This document shows positions 35,072 through 43,569 of a DNA stretch of 64,000 bases, one piece after another (positions within the stretch are counted from its first letter, which is position 1; every line of letters begins with the position of its first letter). Under the pieces are notes generated by a model. The model saw nothing but the letters and a program-made list of their open reading frames with translations, did not search any database and had not been told where the DNA came from. This stretch comes from Pseudomonadales bacterium. GTDB taxonomy: Bacteria; Pseudomonadota; Gammaproteobacteria; Pseudomonadales; Azotimanducaceae. The translations under genes were made by a program, and so were the position numbers. The stretch spans positions 100,984 through 164,983 of the forward strand of contig JAEPOO010000004.1 of assembly GCA_017642855.1 (NCBI GenBank), in the 5' to 3' direction.

Positions 35072-36210
35072 TACAAAGTGATCCTGCGATGCGTATGAAT
35101 GGACATCAGAATACCGAAGCCCGCGAACAGCGTCAGGATGGACGTTCCCCCATGACTAACCAATGGCAGCGGAACTCCGACAACCGGAAGTATGCCACTG
35201 ACCATACCTATATTAACAAAGACATAAACGAAAAATGTGAAAGTAATACTGCCCGACAGCAAACGACCGAATGTGTCCTGCGCCTGCAGAGACAAAATGA
35301 CCCCTCGACCAATCAAAAGCAGGTAGAGAATGAGGAGTGTGACCACGCCGACAAGACCAAGCTCCTCGCCCAATACAGCAATAATAAAGTCGGTTTGACT
35401 TTCCGGCAGAAAATCAAGGTGAGACTGTGTCCCCTCAAAAAGTCCTTTGCCGGACAGACCACCTGAGCCAATCGCTGTCTTCGACTGAATGATGTTCCAA
35501 CCCGCACCCAACGGATCCCGCTCCGGATCCAGCAACGTCAGGATCCTCTGCCTCTGATAATCTCTCAGAACAAACCAGAGTGCAGGCGCTGAAATTACGC
35601 CAATGCCAATGGCAGAAAACACCAGCCTCCAGGATACGCCGGCAAGTAACAGAACAAACAGTCCTGAGGCACCAATGATCAGCGATGTGCCCAGATCCGG
35701 TTGCATCGCAATCATCATCACCGGAATCGCAATAATCACCAGGGACCAGAATACATGACGCGCCTTGGGCGGCAGGTGACGATCGTGAAAATACCAGGCG
35801 AGTATCAGCGGTAACACCAGTTTCATGATCTCGGAGGGCTGAAAGTTCATTACCCCCGGGATCCTGAGCCAACGCCGTGACCCCTTTATCTCGACACCAA
35901 AAACGTAGATCAAAGCGAGCAGAAGCAAAGCACCCAGAAAAATCCAGGGTGCGAGACGCATATAAAAAATCGGAGAAATCTGAGCAATGACAATCATCGC
36001 ACCCAGACCAGCCAGTATCTTGATACTCTGAGATAGGATCGGGGCTGTCTGCTGACCGACCGCACTATAGAGGATCAGGAGACCATACGCTGATATCGCG
36101 AGGAGTAGGAGCACCATCGGAATATCCAGATGGACAGCATCGCCTAGCGCCGCTTTTCGCTGTGTTACCAGGCCTGAGCCCGGGAGCTGTCTGACAAAAT
36201 CCTGGCTCAT
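35071..36210 (-). CDS. mrdB: Peptidoglycan glycosyltransferase RodA
   Basis: A 379-residue SEDS protein with about ten membrane helices. Family segments include SRRWLRIPGVMNFQPSEIMKL, AMQPDLGTSL and PLPLVSHGGTSIL. RodA polymerises glycan strands for rod elongation together with PBP2, encoded immediately upstream (overlap ATGA). Loss would be expected to give round cells. Confidence 0.97.
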   Translation of the reverse strand: MSQDFVRQLPGSGLVTQRKAALGDAVHLDIPMVLLLLAISAYGLLILYSAVGQQTAPILSQSIKILAGLGAMIVIAQISPIFYMRLAPWIFLGALLLLALIYVFGVEIKGSRRWLRIPGVMNFQPSEIMKLVLPLILAWYFHDRHLPPKARHVFWSLVIIAIPVMMIAMQPDLGTSLIIGASGLFVLLLAGVSWRLVFSAIGIGVISAPALWFVLRDYQRQRILTLLDPERDPLGAGWNIIQSKTAIGSGGLSGKGLFEGTQSHLDFLPESQTDFIIAVLGEELGLVGVVTLLILYLLLIGRGVILSLQAQDTFGRLLSGSITFTFFVYVFVNIGMVSGILPVVGVPLPLVSHGGTSILTLFAGFGILMSIHTHRRITL

Positions 36211-38117
36211 TGGCCCGCCAAAGCAACCACGCGACCCTTAGCCGCTGTGTTCTTCAGGAGATGGTGATCTATGATCTCTCTGGCCACCGGCGCGGCAACC
36301 GAACTCCCGCCGCCGCCATTCTCAACCAGAACGGCGAGCGCAATTTCTGGTTTCTCAACCGGTGCAAAAGCGACGAACCAGGCGTGTTTGCGTTGACGCT
36401 CATTCAATTCCTCCTCGTTGTATTCCTCGCCCTGGGCGATACCAACAACCTGTGCGGTGCCTGATTTGCCAGCCATTCGATAAGGGATGTCCTGGCCGAT
36501 ATAAGCCCAGGCTGTACCATTCTCGCCATAAACCTGATTACCCCGATGCACGACTTTTTCCATGGCACCTATCACCAGGTCCCAGACGTGGTCAGGAATC
36601 AGCTCAATGCTATCCATTCGGGTTACATTCGAGCGTTCAACAAGATCGCTTCCCGATTTCAACATCCGAGGCGCTACCCACTTCCCTCGGTTCGCAACCA
36701 CGGTGACCGCGGTCGCCAATTGCAAGGGTGTCACGAGCATATCGCCCTGGCCAATACCGATGTTCACCGTGTCACCGGGATACCAGGGCAGACCCCGCGA
36801 ATCTTCTTTCCACTGGCGTGTGGGCAACAATCCGCTTCGTGCTTCTGGCAGGTCAAGCGCGGTATTCACACCAAAACCGAACAGCGCAAGATAGTCGTCG
36901 ATTCGATCAATGCCCATTTTTACCGCAAGACTATAAAAGTAAACATTACAGGAGCGATAAATCGCCTTCTCAAGGTTTACCTGGCCGTGACCACCCAGTC
37001 CGGTGACCGTCCAGTTCCAGTCTCTATAAAGACGATCGTTGTTCGGCAATTTAAACCAACCGGGATCATCGACCGTGTAATCCGCGGTTGTCATACCTGT
37101 GACGAGACCCGCGAGTCCGATGATAGGTTTGATCGTGGAACCCGGTTCATACTGACCCTGCAACGCTCGATTAAACAGAGGGACGTCAGGTGAATCTCTT
37201 AATGAAGCATAGGTAGCGAAATCAATTCCCGTCACAAAGAGATTGGGGTCATAACCGGGCTTACTCACCATAGCGAGAATGCCTCCGGTTTCCGGTTCTA
37301 TGGCAACGATGGTTCCTCGACGATCCCCAAGCGCATCGCTGGCGGCCTGTTGTAACGAGCTGTCGACGTGCAGCACCAGGTCTTTTCCCGGACTTGGTAA
37401 ATCAGACTCAAGGATTTTCATCACCCTGCCGCGGGCATCAATTTCAACTTGTTGATAGCCCACCGATCCCAGCAGATCAGACTCATAGAACCGCTCGATG
37501 CCAATCTTTCCGATATGATCGGTGCCGGAGTACGCAACTGGGTCAAGACGCCTGGCATCCCTTTCATTAATGCGCCTTACCGACCCGACAGCATGGACCA
37601 TCAGCTCGCCCTTCGGGTAGTGACGTACCAGCCGGGCTTCAACTTCCACACCAGGCATCGCGTGACGATCGACACTGAACCGTGCAATCTCTTCCTGGGT
37701 GAGTTTGAACCTGAGTGGCACAGACTCAAAAGGCCGCTGCCTGCGTTTCAATCTTTTCCCAAACGCCTGAATCTCTTCATCAGAAAGCTGTAACACTCGC
37801 CTAAGAGTGGCAAGCGTTTCGTCCATATCTTCCACGCGCTCCGGCGTAAGGGCGAGGTTAAAGGATGGTGAATTTTCCGCCAGCAGCTCGCCGTTTCGGT
37901 CGTAGATAAGCCCGCGGATCGGTGGCAAGGGCTGTACCTGGATTCGATTTTTGTCGGATAACGTCGCGTAAATATCGTATTGAACGATTTGCAGATAGAA
38001 GAAGCGTGCAACCAAAAAAAGGGTGAGAACGACCAGGATGCCAAAGCCCACGACAATCCGTTCGAAGAAGATTCGACTCTCCCAGGTGTGATCTTTTAAC
38101 GCGAGTGGTTCGACCAT
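36207..38117 (-). CDS. mrdA: Penicillin-binding protein 2
   Basis: A 636-residue class B transpeptidase of the elongasome. One N-terminal membrane helix (about 22-45) is followed by the pedestal domain (PPIRGLIYDRNGELLA) and the transpeptidase domain with STIK (327-330), SCN (389-391) and KSGT (551-554). It cross-links strands made by RodA. The gene lies 35 nt after rlmH, across a small 14-nt tandem repeat. Confidence 0.97.
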   Translation of the reverse strand: MVEPLALKDHTWESRIFFERIVVGFGILVVLTLFLVARFFYLQIVQYDIYATLSDKNRIQVQPLPPIRGLIYDRNGELLAENSPSFNLALTPERVEDMDETLATLRRVLQLSDEEIQAFGKRLKRRQRPFESVPLRFKLTQEEIARFSVDRHAMPGVEVEARLVRHYPKGELMVHAVGSVRRINERDARRLDPVAYSGTDHIGKIGIERFYESDLLGSVGYQQVEIDARGRVMKILESDLPSPGKDLVLHVDSSLQQAASDALGDRRGTIVAIEPETGGILAMVSKPGYDPNLFVTGIDFATYASLRDSPDVPLFNRALQGQYEPGSTIKPIIGLAGLVTGMTTADYTVDDPGWFKLPNNDRLYRDWNWTVTGLGGHGQVNLEKAIYRSCNVYFYSLAVKMGIDRIDDYLALFGFGVNTALDLPEARSGLLPTRQWKEDSRGLPWYPGDTVNIGIGQGDMLVTPLQLATAVTVVANRGKWVAPRMLKSGSDLVERSNVTRMDSIELIPDHVWDLVIGAMEKVVHRGNQVYGENGTAWAYIGQDIPYRMAGKSGTAQVVGIAQGEEYNEEELNERQRKHAWFVAFAPVEKPEIALAVLVENGGGGSSVAAPVAREIIDHHLLKNTAAKGRVVALAGQ

Positions 38118-38127
38118 GGATTCACTG

Positions 38128-38162
38128 TTTATGGCGCTTGATTTATGGCGCTCTATTTATGG
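38128..38162. repeat. 14-nt tandem repeat between rlmH and mrdA
   Basis: The block tttatggcgct recurs at 38128 and 38142, and its first seven bases again at 38156, a 14-nt period. The third copy forms the end of the rlmH coding sequence, so the spacer seems to be built from duplications of the rlmH 3' end. Confidence 0.75.
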
Positions 38163-38623
38163 TAGGGATGATGAGCGTTGACCATCAGAGCCCGATAGAT
38201 CTGTTCACTTAAGAGCACTCTAACCAGAAAATGCGGGAAGGTTAAGGCAGACAGCGACCACGTATCGTCTGCCCGTTTCAGAATACGGTCAGCCAGGCCA
38301 TCGGGGCCGCCAATAATGAACTGCAGGTGACTGGTGATCTGGCTCCAGTCCTCGATTTTCGCCGCCAACTGCTCGGTACTCCAGCTCCTACCCCGAGAAT
38401 CCAGTGCAATGACTCTGGCTGAGGGCTGAAGTGCGTCCAGAATCGAATTTGCCTCGGCTTCCTGGTGCGCAGATACGGTCAGCTTTTTGTTGCGGTCAGA
38501 GGTCTTGATTTCGCGAATATCGAAGTGACACTCGCGACGCATACGGGAGACATATTGTTCTATCCCTTCGGCAACCCAGTGGGGCGGCTTTGTTCCTACG
38601 GCGACGACTTCTACTCGTAGCAA
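38153..38623 (-). CDS. rlmH: 23S rRNA (pseudouridine-1915-N3) methyltransferase
   Basis: A 156-residue SPOUT methyltransferase with the trefoil-knot segments IALDSRGRSWSTEQLA, FIIGGPDGL and LSALTFPHFLVRVLLSEQIYRA, ending HHPYHK. It methylates pseudouridine 1915 in helix 69. It starts at TTG 38623, 6 nt after the rsfS stop. Confidence 0.95.
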   Translation of the reverse strand: MLRVEVVAVGTKPPHWVAEGIEQYVSRMRRECHFDIREIKTSDRNKKLTVSAHQEAEANSILDALQPSARVIALDSRGRSWSTEQLAAKIEDWSQITSHLQFIIGGPDGLADRILKRADDTWSLSALTFPHFLVRVLLSEQIYRALMVNAHHPYHK

Positions 38624-38629
38624 GGTTCG

Positions 38630-38974
38630 TCACTCGGCGTTTTCGTCGCTGGGACTGACACTCCACAGTCGTTCTAGATCGTAGAACTCTCGAACTGCGG
38701 GCAACATCACGTGAACAATGACATCTGCAAGATCAACCAGGATCCACTCGCCTGAGTCTTCACCCTCAACACCCAGCACCTCAACACCTTCAGCTTTTGC
38801 TTTTTGCAGCACGTTATCAACCAGTGCTTTGATCTGGCGGCTGGTGTTGCCCGAAGCGACAACCATGTGATCTGCGATATCTGTCTGCTTCTGAACATCC
38901 AGGGCAACAATATCCTGACCCTTGATGTCGTCCAGGGCATCGATGACGAGGGCTTTAAGTGCTTCACTTTCCAT
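38630..38974 (-). CDS. rsfS: Ribosomal silencing factor RsfS
   Basis: A 114-residue protein that binds uL14 and blocks subunit joining in poor nutrition. Family segments: ALVIDALDDIKGQDIVALDV, VVASGNTSRQIKAL, VEGEDSGEWILVDLADVIVHVM. ATG 38974 aligns with the E. coli start; ATG 38983 and an upstream frame are less likely. It overlaps the nadD end by 11 nt. Confidence 0.95.
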   Translation of the reverse strand: MESEALKALVIDALDDIKGQDIVALDVQKQTDIADHMVVASGNTSRQIKALVDNVLQKAKAEGVEVLGVEGEDSGEWILVDLADVIVHVMLPAVREFYDLERLWSVSPSDENAE

Positions 38975-39620
38975 GACTTTCATTGTCCAAATATAATTGG
39001 TGCCGGGCAATGTAGCCGGCGACTTCAGGGTGCAACATGTTTTCAGTGCTGTCACCCTGCTTTATGGTTTCCCGAACTCTGGTCGCGGAAACATCAAATT
39101 GTTGTAACGTCACGTGGCAAATCAAACCCGAACCTGTTGTCTCAAGGCTTGAAACATCGTCCACGAGTTTTTCTGCTGCCCATGCTTTCAGCTGAGCAGG
39201 TTCCTCGAAAGAGGAACCACCAGGCCTTTCCATAATCAGCAGGTGCGCCACATCACACAGAGACTCCCAATTGTGCCAGGTTGGTAACGTCACCCAGGCA
39301 TCCAAACCCATGGCAAAAATGAGCGGTTGATCACCTGCCTCTGCACGATAGCCCGCTAACGTATCAATCGTGAACGAACTCCCTTCCCTGCGCAGCTCGC
39401 AATCATCGCAACTCAATCCTAAGACTTCCTCTGAGGCCAACTGCAACATCTTTAATCGCTGCTCGGGACTTGCTGACGGTGTGTCACGATGCGGTGGAAT
39501 CTTGCTCGGCACCAGCACCACCTGACAATCAGAAAACAACCCCATTAAGGCGCAAGCCGAGTTCACATGCCCGACATGAACCGGATCAAAGGTGCCGCCG
39601 AGCACCAGTTTGAGAGTCAC
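38964..39620 (-). CDS. nadD: Nicotinate-nucleotide adenylyltransferase
   Basis: A 218-residue enzyme of NAD synthesis. The nucleotidyltransferase motif is GGTFDPVHVGH, with VLVPSKIPPHR and the C-terminal VSATRVRE (ISSTxxR class). It lies 12 nt after proA and overlaps rsfS. Linkage of proA, nadD and rsfS is common in gammaproteobacteria. Confidence 0.96.
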   Translation of the reverse strand: MTLKLVLGGTFDPVHVGHVNSACALMGLFSDCQVVLVPSKIPPHRDTPSASPEQRLKMLQLASEEVLGLSCDDCELRREGSSFTIDTLAGYRAEAGDQPLIFAMGLDAWVTLPTWHNWESLCDVAHLLIMERPGGSSFEEPAQLKAWAAEKLVDDVSSLETTGSGLICHVTLQQFDVSATRVRETIKQGDSTENMLHPEVAGYIARHQLYLDNESHGK

Positions 39621-39632
39621 AGGCGGACGGAC

Positions 39633-40898
39633 CTATTGACGAATCTGACCGTCACCAAATACCACGAATTTCTGAGAAGTCAGACCTTCAAGACCCACAG
39701 GTCCTCGAGCATGAAGTTTATCCGTAGAAATTCCGACTTCAGCACCAAGACCATACTCGAAGCCGTCTGCGAACCTGGGTGATGCATTGATCATGACGGA
39801 GCTGGAGTCCACCTCACGGAGGAACCGTCTGCCAGCGTCATAGTTTTCTGTCACGATGGTGTCAGTATGCTTCGATCCATATTTGTTGATGTGATCAATG
39901 GCCTCATCCACCCCAGGTAAAACACGGATGGCAAGGATCGGTGCCAGGTATTCAGCATACCAGTCCGACTCATCTGCCTGACTGACCTGCGCTTCACAGC
40001 CGAGTATCTCGACCGTTTTCTCGCAGCCCCGTAATTCAACACCATGTTCCTGGTAACCAGCAGCCAACCTTGGGAGGATGGTAGAGGCAACATCCTGAGA
40101 GACCAGTAACGTCTCCATCGCGTTACAAACCGCGTATCGCTGAGTCTTGGCATTGATGGAAATCGCATAGGCTTTTTCCATGTCAGCATCGCCGTCAATA
40201 AAGACATGGCAGATGCCGTCCAGGTGTTTAATGACGGGAATCGTCGCTTCGTTGGTAATGCGCTCAACCAGACTGTTTCCGCCGCGAGGTACGATGACAT
40301 CCACATAGTCATTCATCGTGATCAGCTCGCCAACCAAAGCACGATCAGTATCCCGGATGATCTGTAAGGAGGCGGAAGGCAGGCCCACCTTGTCCAGACC
40401 GGCTTCTAAACAGGCAGCCAGCCCTAGATTGGAATGAATGGCCTCGGAGCCGCCACGCAGGATGGCAGCATTACCTGACTTCAAGCAAAGACTCGCCGCA
40501 TCAATGGTGACGTTTGGTCTGGATTCATAAATGATGCCGATGACACCGAGCGGTGTTCTCATGCGGCCAATCTGAAGCCCGTTCGGCTGATAAGACATGT
40601 CGCTGATTTCGCCTACCGGGTCTTCCAGTGACGCAACCTGCTGCAGTCCTTCAACCATCGACTCAAATCGTGCTTCCGTAAACGTCAGTCTATCTAGCAG
40701 CGGATCAGAGAGGCCATTCGTTTTTCCGGTTTGCAGGTCCTTTTCATTGGCCTGCATCAGTTCTGTACGTCGAGCGAGGATAGCATCGCCGATCGCCATC
40801 AGTGCGTCATTCTTAAGCTGCGTGGATGCACGGCAGACTTCAGCAGAGGCTTCCCGCGCCAGCTGTCCAACGGTTTGCATGTACTCCGATATCGCCAT
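39633..40898 (-). CDS. proA: Gamma-glutamyl phosphate reductase
   Basis: A 421-residue NADPH-dependent reductase, second step of proline synthesis. The catalytic cysteine is in QRYAVCNAMETLLV; GVIGIIYESRPNVT, KSGNAAILRGGSEAIHSN and GPVGLEGLTS are family blocks. ATG 40898 gives MAISEYMQT and is preferred over GTG 40901. proB is not adjacent. It is divergent from mpg. Confidence 0.97.
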   Translation of the reverse strand: MAISEYMQTVGQLAREASAEVCRASTQLKNDALMAIGDAILARRTELMQANEKDLQTGKTNGLSDPLLDRLTFTEARFESMVEGLQQVASLEDPVGEISDMSYQPNGLQIGRMRTPLGVIGIIYESRPNVTIDAASLCLKSGNAAILRGGSEAIHSNLGLAACLEAGLDKVGLPSASLQIIRDTDRALVGELITMNDYVDVIVPRGGNSLVERITNEATIPVIKHLDGICHVFIDGDADMEKAYAISINAKTQRYAVCNAMETLLVSQDVASTILPRLAAGYQEHGVELRGCEKTVEILGCEAQVSQADESDWYAEYLAPILAIRVLPGVDEAIDHINKYGSKHTDTIVTENYDAGRRFLREVDSSSVMINASPRFADGFEYGLGAEVGISTDKLHARGPVGLEGLTSQKFVVFGDGQIRQ

Positions 40899-40917
40899 CA
40901 CTTAAAATCTTTCGCCA

Positions 40918-40946
40918 TTGTGTTTCTAAAGACCGCGCATTATACC
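40918..40946 (+). promoter_or_regulatory. Sigma-70 promoter for mpg
   Basis: TTGTGT (40918-40923) and TATACC (40941-40946) are separated by exactly 17 bp, and the mpg ATG follows 12 nt after the -10, so the leader is very short or absent. The proA gene diverges from the same region. Confidence 0.55.
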
Positions 40947-40957
40947 CTGCATCGAAG

Positions 40958-41632
40958 ATGATGGTGTCACCTGATTTTTTTGATCTTGAGCCGCTGGACC
41001 TGGCCCAGAGACTCATAGGAAAAGTATTGCGTCATCGCATTCACCATCCGCTTCATGGGGACATTTGGCTATCAGCCAGGATTATTGAGACGGAGGCCTA
41101 CTATCTCTCAGAGAGAGGCAGTCATTCTTCTCTGGGCTATACCGAAAAGCGCCGGGCCATGTTTATGGATCCAGGCACTATCTACATGTACTACGCCAGG
41201 GGCGGTGACTCACTCAACTTTTCCGCCCAGGGTGAGGGCAACGGAGTACTCATCAAATCGGGAAGTGTCCACATCGACAAAAAATCTCCTCGCAGCAATG
41301 TTGCTGTCATGCAGGCGATGAATCCCATAAACGGTCGCGCCAGGGAAGAATCACGATTGTGCAGCGGACAAACACTGCTTTGTCGGTCGCTGGGCCTTAA
41401 AGTGCCCGACTGGAATCAACGAACACTGAAACGCGGAAAGCTCGTCCTGGAGGATGTTGGCATCGTTCCTTCACAACTGATTCAATCGAAGAGATTGGGT
41501 ATTCCAAGCGGCAGGGATGACCACCTACCCTATCGCTTTATCGATTTTGATTTCGCTCATCTCGCCACGAAGAATCCACTCAAAGACGATCACAAGATCA
41601 TCCATAAAACACCCCGCCCACTCAAAGGCTAG
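40958..41632 (+). CDS. mpg: 3-methyladenine DNA glycosylase (AAG/MPG family)
   Basis: A 224-residue monofunctional base-excision glycosylase of the mammalian AAG type. Catalytic region ARIIETEAYY (the second Glu activates water), then RRAMFMDPGTIYMYYARGGDSLNF, EGNGVLIKS and NGRAREESRLCSGQ. It removes alkylated purines. ATG 40958 or 40961 fits the promoter just upstream. The end overlaps the convergent LON-domain gene by 4 nt. Confidence 0.92.
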   Translation: MMVSPDFFDLEPLDLAQRLIGKVLRHRIHHPLHGDIWLSARIIETEAYYLSERGSHSSLGYTEKRRAMFMDPGTIYMYYARGGDSLNFSAQGEGNGVLIKSGSVHIDKKSPRSNVAVMQAMNPINGRAREESRLCSGQTLLCRSLGLKVPDWNQRTLKRGKLVLEDVGIVPSQLIQSKRLGIPSGRDDHLPYRFIDFDFAHLATKNPLKDDHKIIHKTPRPLKG

Positions 41633-42231
41633 TCATTAGATTTCTGCATTCTTTCGACCAGCTTATCGAGCTCGCTTAATCGAACCAGCGGGTCTTTAAG
41701 TTCCAGCAGTCGCTGCTTGAAATGATTTGGACACGGTAATAACTCGGTCAGTCTGGCGCTGACCTCCACTGCCTGACCAAGATCGCATGACAAGCCAAGG
41801 CGCTGAACCGCTTCATGAGACATCAGGGATTCTAGAAGACCGGAGAGATGTTCACGCTCTTCCGGCATGGCTACTTTTTCCTCTTCTTCGATGAATTCTA
41901 CCTGCGCCATCATTAATCTGTCTGGCATTTCATATTGGTCGCGAATCGCAAATTTTTGTTTTCCCTCCGCAACAATACTGAGCACGCCGTTAGATTGCTG
42001 ATCGAAATCAACAATTTCACAATAGGTACCGCAATGAGAGATGTCGGGAAGCTGTTCCTCAGGGTTCGACAGGATCTGGTTGCCATCGGTAATCATGACA
42101 ACACCGAAACCGTGACTATCACGCAGGCAACGTTTGACCATATCCAGGTAGCGGGTTTCGAAAATCTGGAGCGGCAGCCTGCCTCCTGGAAACAGGACAA
42201 GCGGCAGGGGAAAGAGTTGGATTTCTTTCAT
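41629..42231 (-). CDS. LON substrate-binding (N-terminal) domain protein
   Basis: A 200-residue protein consisting of the Lon N-terminal domain alone: IQLFPLPLVLFPGGRLPLQIFETRYLDMV, HCGTYCEIVDF and GVLSIVAEGKQKF. There are no AAA+ or protease parts. Stand-alone proteins of this kind are widespread, and their role is not established. It begins 59 nt from the divergent uppP. Confidence 0.88.
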   Translation of the reverse strand: MKEIQLFPLPLVLFPGGRLPLQIFETRYLDMVKRCLRDSHGFGVVMITDGNQILSNPEEQLPDISHCGTYCEIVDFDQQSNGVLSIVAEGKQKFAIRDQYEMPDRLMMAQVEFIEEEEKVAMPEEREHLSGLLESLMSHEAVQRLGLSCDLGQAVEVSARLTELLPCPNHFKQRLLELKDPLVRLSELDKLVERMQKSND

Positions 42232-42290
42232 GTCGACATTCTAAAGATGCACTGATAGCACTTCCAGCAGCGGACCGCTAAACTGCCCTA

Positions 42291-43082
42291 ATGGATGTAC
42301 TACAGGCGGTTGTGCTGGCGCTTGTCCAGGGTATTACGGAGTTTCTGCCAATCTCCAGTTCCGCGCACCTCATACTTCCAGGGAAGCTACTGGGATGGCC
42401 GGATCAGGGTCTGGCGTTCGATACGGCGGTTCACCTGGGTTCACTTTTTGCGGTGCTTATCTACTTCAGAGGTCAGCTCCGGGAACTGCTCCTGGCCATG
42501 CACCGCCATGTGACCACTGGGGAATCCAGCGACGCCAGCCGCCTCGCTTACAACGTGGTTATCGCAAGCCTGCCAATTATTCCGATCGGTTACCTGTCAC
42601 GCTTTGTCATCGAAGCGGAACTGCGCAGTCTTGGGGTCATCGCAGCAACAACCCTCGTTTTTGGCATCGCGCTCTGGGCAGCTGACCACTTCCGAAAACA
42701 AGCAAGTCGCCCTCTCACCCCCATGAGCGCTTTTGCCGTCGGTATTGCCCAGTGCTTTGCACTCATTCCAGGGACCTCAAGAAGCGGCGTTACCATGACC
42801 ATGGCTTTGTTATTGGGACAGTCCCGAACCGAAGCGGCCAGGTTCTCCTTCCTAATCGCCATTCCTACCATTGCAGGTGCAGCGGCACTGAAACTCTGGG
42901 ACATCACGCATCATCCGGCCGCCATTCAGTGGAGTGAGTTGCTCATCGGGATCGCAGTCGCTGGTGCATCTGCCTACGCATGCATCGCATGGCTTCTGGC
43001 AGTCATTGAAAAGGTCGGTTATCTACCGTTTGTGATTTACAGGATGATCCTGGGGATCATCCTGCTATTAATGATCGTCTAG
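42291..43082 (+). CDS. uppP: Undecaprenyl-diphosphatase
   Basis: A 263-residue polytopic membrane enzyme (BacA family) that dephosphorylates undecaprenyl diphosphate to recycle the lipid carrier for peptidoglycan and other glycans. Active-site segments: GITEFLPISSSAHLIL and PGTSRSGVTMTMALLLG. Overproduction of the family gives bacitracin resistance. It ends 1 nt from the convergent ssb gene. Confidence 0.96.
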   Translation: MDVLQAVVLALVQGITEFLPISSSAHLILPGKLLGWPDQGLAFDTAVHLGSLFAVLIYFRGQLRELLLAMHRHVTTGESSDASRLAYNVVIASLPIIPIGYLSRFVIEAELRSLGVIAATTLVFGIALWAADHFRKQASRPLTPMSAFAVGIAQCFALIPGTSRSGVTMTMALLLGQSRTEAARFSFLIAIPTIAGAAALKLWDITHHPAAIQWSELLIGIAVAGASAYACIAWLLAVIEKVGYLPFVIYRMILGIILLLMIV

Positions 43083-43083
43083 C

Positions 43084-43557
43084 TTAGAACGGGATATCGT
43101 CGTCAAAATCATCGGAAGGGGGTGGGCCAAAGTCGTCCGCGGGTCCACCTGATCCGCCACCACCAAAGTTACCGCCGCCACTGGATCCACCACCCATTGG
43201 TGCACCACCGCTACCCATCTCGCCGCGGCCATCAAGCATCTGCATCTCATTCGCCACGATCTCTGTGGTGTAGTGCTTTTGACCGTCACGTTCCCAATCA
43301 CGGGTGCGCAACTCGCCTTCTATATAAACCTTGGAACCTTTCTTCAGATACTCACCGGCAATCTCAGCCAAACGGTTGAAAAAAACAACCCGGTGCCACT
43401 CAGTACGCTCTTTCTGCTCCCCCGAATCGCGATCGCGCCATTGCTTCGATGTTGCCAACGATGCGTTGGTGACTGCACCACCGCTCGGCATGTATCGCGT
43501 TTCAGGGTCCCTGCCCAGGTTTCCGACGAGGATTACCTTGTTAATTCCGCGGGCCAT
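43084..43557 (-). CDS. ssb: Single-stranded DNA-binding protein
   Basis: A 157-residue protein: OB-fold (about residues 1-107; NKVILVGNLGRDPETRY, EWHRVVFFNRLAEIAGEYLKKGSKVYIEGELRTR), a Gly-rich disordered linker, and the acidic protein-docking tip DDDIPF. It protects single-stranded DNA and recruits repair and replication proteins. It lies 12 nt after the MFS gene, in the common uvrA/MFS/ssb arrangement. Confidence 0.97.
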   Translation of the reverse strand: MARGINKVILVGNLGRDPETRYMPSGGAVTNASLATSKQWRDRDSGEQKERTEWHRVVFFNRLAEIAGEYLKKGSKVYIEGELRTRDWERDGQKHYTTEIVANEMQMLDGRGEMGSGGAPMGGGSSGGGNFGGGGSGGPADDFGPPPSDDFDDDIPF

Positions 43558-43569
43558 ACTGATCTCCTG

